Source: Bdellovibrionales bacterium (GTDB lineage: Bacteria; Bdellovibrionota; Bdellovibrionia; Bdellovibrionales; JAMPXM01). From it: a DNA stretch of 6,620 bases. The position numbers were made by a program, and so were the translations under genes. Shown in pieces: positions 5,331 to 6,620 of the stretch. Below the pieces are notes generated by a model. That model ran no database searches, was not told the origin of the DNA, and saw only the letters and a list, made by a program, of their open reading frames with translations. Within the stretch, counting starts at the first letter, position 1; every line of letters starts with the position of its first letter. The stretch is taken from assembly GCA_005792225.1 (NCBI GenBank), contig SXSP01000001.1, positions 1 through 6,620 of the forward strand, given 5' to 3'.

Positions 5331-5465
5331 TAAGTTAGGATGGGGTCACTCGAGTGAAGTTCTCGAGACGAACACCAGGTCGTCGATAATTTCATTGGGG
5401 TCATCCCAACTGATCAAGAGCTGAAGCTACGAGCGCGGACCATACGATCCATAAGGAGATCATCA

Positions 5466-6620
5466 ATGGCCGACCAAAAAGGCTTCATGCAAGGCAAAAT
5501 CACGGTTCAGACGACTGTCGGTAATCGCCCCATCACTCTCGAGACAGGACGCTTGGCAAAACAAGCTGATGGCTCGGTTCTCGTCACTTCCGGCAACAAC
5601 ATGGTTCTCGTTACGGCAGTGAGCTCGCGTAAGGAATCGACTCTCGATTTCTTCCCGCTGACCGTTGAATTCCAAGAGAAATTCTACGCAACCGGAAAAA
5701 TCCCCGGTGGTTATTTCAAGCGCGAGGGACGTCCTACGGCGAATGCGACGTTGACGGCTCGTCTTATCGACCGCCCGATCCGTCCTTTGTTCCCCGAAGG
5801 CTACCGTTACGAAACTCAAGTCATCGCGACGACTCTCAGCTACGACGGAACTTACCCTCTCGAGATCCTCGCATCGATCGGTGCATCGGCGGCTCTTCAC
5901 ATCAGCGATATTCCGTTCAACGGTCCGACGGCGGCTCTGCAAGTCGCGCGCGTTGGAGGACAACTCGTGGCGAATCCCTCGGCGGCTCAGCTTGAGCAGT
6001 CCGACATGGACGTCATCATCGCCGGCACACGCAACGGCATCATGATGGTCGAGGGCGAGGCGAAGTTCATCTCTGAAGCGGACGCCGTCCAGGCCCTTCG
6101 TTTCGGTCACGATCAGATGAAGGCGATCTTCGACGTTCAAGACGAACTCCGTCAGAAGTTCGGCAATAAGGCGAAGCGCGCGTTCACGCCCGCGAAGCTC
6201 GATGAAGCATTCGAAAAAGAAGTCACGGCGTTCCTTTCGCCGAAGGTCAATGCGGCTCTCCGCATGCAAGTAAAACAAGATCGCTACGGTGCGGTCGATG
6301 CGGCGAAAAAAGAAGCGGAAGCGAAATTCGTTTCCGTCATCACCGATAAAGATCAAATGGCCGCTCGCAAAAAAGAACTCGGCACCATCGTCGAAAACCT
6401 CAAGTACAAAGTCGCTCGCGACATGATCCTCGACGACAAAGTTCGTATCGACGGCCGCGACACGCGCACGGTTCGCCCGATCGCGTGCGAAGTCGGTCTT
6501 CTTCCGCGCGCTCACGGTTCGGGACTCTTCACCCGTGGTGAAACACAGGTTCTCGGCACCGTGACCCTCGGAACCGGTGACGATGAGCAGATGATCGACG
6601 CTCTCGGCGGAACAGAAAAG
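5466..6620 (+). CDS. pnp: Polyribonucleotide nucleotidyltransferase (PNPase), N-terminal part
   Basis: PNPase is a trimeric 3'-to-5' phosphorolytic exoribonuclease of RNA turnover, often in the degradosome. The window holds the first 385 residues of a protein normally near 700, and the frame is open to the right edge. The first RNase PH domain is clear: ETGRLAKQADGSVLV (26-40), PLTVEFQEKFYATGKIPGG (64-82), FKREGRPT (84-91) and LIDRPIRPLFPEGY (100-113). An all-helical linker domain follows (about 200-320). The second, catalytic RNase PH domain begins at VRIDGRDTRTVRPI (326-339) and GLLPRAHGSGLFTRGETQ (344-361). The active-site aspartates and the KH and S1 domains lie beyond the window. The start has AAGGAG seven bases upstream (5453-5458). 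Autoregulation through the leader is likely by analogy with E. coli. Identification is firm. Confidence 0.97.
   Translation, partial: MADQKGFMQGKITVQTTVGNRPITLETGRLAKQADGSVLVTSGNNMVLVTAVSSRKESTLDFFPLTVEFQEKFYATGKIPGGYFKREGRPTANATLTARLIDRPIRPLFPEGYRYETQVIATTLSYDGTYPLEILASIGASAALHISDIPFNGPTAALQVARVGGQLVANPSAAQLEQSDMDVIIAGTRNGIMMVEGEAKFISEADAVQALRFGHDQMKAIFDVQDELRQKFGNKAKRAFTPAKLDEAFEKEVTAFLSPKVNAALRMQVKQDRYGAVDAAKKEAEAKFVSVITDKDQMAARKKELGTIVENLKYKVARDMILDDKVRIDGRDTRTVRPIACEVGLLPRAHGSGLFTRGETQVLGTVTLGTGDDEQMIDALGGTEK

Larger units (their letters stand above)
5133..5465 (+). other. Structured rpsO-pnp intergenic region / pnp leader, no gene
   Basis: These 333 bases carry no open frame with a ribosome site. 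They contain, in order, a compound hairpin (5135-5188), a long imperfect hairpin (5207-5270), an AT-rich patch (5281-5290), a 12-base palindrome (5346-5357) with a second CTCGAG just after it, a short hairpin TTGGG/CCCAA (5395-5409), and a strong AAGGAG (5453-5458) for pnp. No T-run follows the first hairpins, so read-through into pnp is likely. No convincing -35/-10 pair for pnp was found; GATAAT at 5385-5390 lacks a -35 partner. In E. coli the same gap holds an RNase III site through which PNPase controls itself. Confidence 0.6.

Noticed and set aside
5281..5390. AT-rich TTAAATATTT and GATAAT as a pnp promoter
   Set aside because: No acceptable -35 lies 16-18 bases upstream of either.
5463..6515. 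350-codon open frame on the minus strand opposite pnp
   Set aside because: It is antisense to a clear PNPase frame. The product is rich in Arg, Asp and Phe with no family pattern, as expected from a codon-biased gene read backwards.

Overview
The window is a bacterial chromosome segment of roughly 55-58% GC by eye, built around a conserved translation and RNA-processing gene order: infB (3' part), rbfA, truB, then, after an inserted block, rpsO and pnp (5' part). The proteins are proteobacterial in style. A lipobox lipoprotein with an OmpA-like domain points to a Gram-negative outer membrane. Two sigma-54-type promoter sequences and the general flavour suggest a Bdellovibrionota or delta-proteobacterial-type organism. 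That placement is an inference and no species can be named from this sequence.

Layout: 1-1327 is the end of translation initiation factor IF-2, closed by a strong intrinsic terminator (1357-1386). rbfA (1483-1923) and truB (1920-2858) follow on the + strand and are coupled by an ATGA overlap. A minus-strand block (2909-4192) converges on truB. In transcription order it holds a DUF1328/YtjA-type small membrane protein, a hemerythrin-like (HHE-type) helical domain, and an OmpA-like lipoprotein. The last two lie in one uninterrupted reading frame although the lipoprotein has its own strong Shine-Dalgarno and signal peptide. A GCAA-capped hairpin at 2875-2898 reads best as the terminator of this minus-strand block. 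A small + strand membrane protein (4458-4703) is divergent from it. rpsO (4863-5132) and pnp (5466 to the right edge) resume the conserved order.

The most interesting parts are regulatory. The 228-base divergent gap (4206-4433) carries two back-to-back sigma-54 (-24/-12) promoter matches, both with exact GG-N10-GC spacing, one for each flanking small-protein unit. This suggests an enhancer-activated envelope or stress cassette inserted between truB and rpsO. The + strand element would start transcription inside the first Shine-Dalgarno, which favours the ATG at 4458 over the one at 4434. The rpsO leader contains two mutually exclusive hairpins, one covering the Shine-Dalgarno, as expected for S15 autoregulation. 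The 333-base rpsO-pnp gap has no gene. It holds two large imperfect hairpins and a CTGGAGC-type repeat present three times in one orientation and once inverted, so one strand segment has three competing partners. This fits a structured pnp leader of the kind cut by RNase III in E. coli.

How the genes work together: IF-2, RbfA, TruB, S15 and PNPase serve initiation, 30S maturation, tRNA modification and RNA turnover. The inserted block encodes small membrane and envelope proteins under separate, probably conditional, control.
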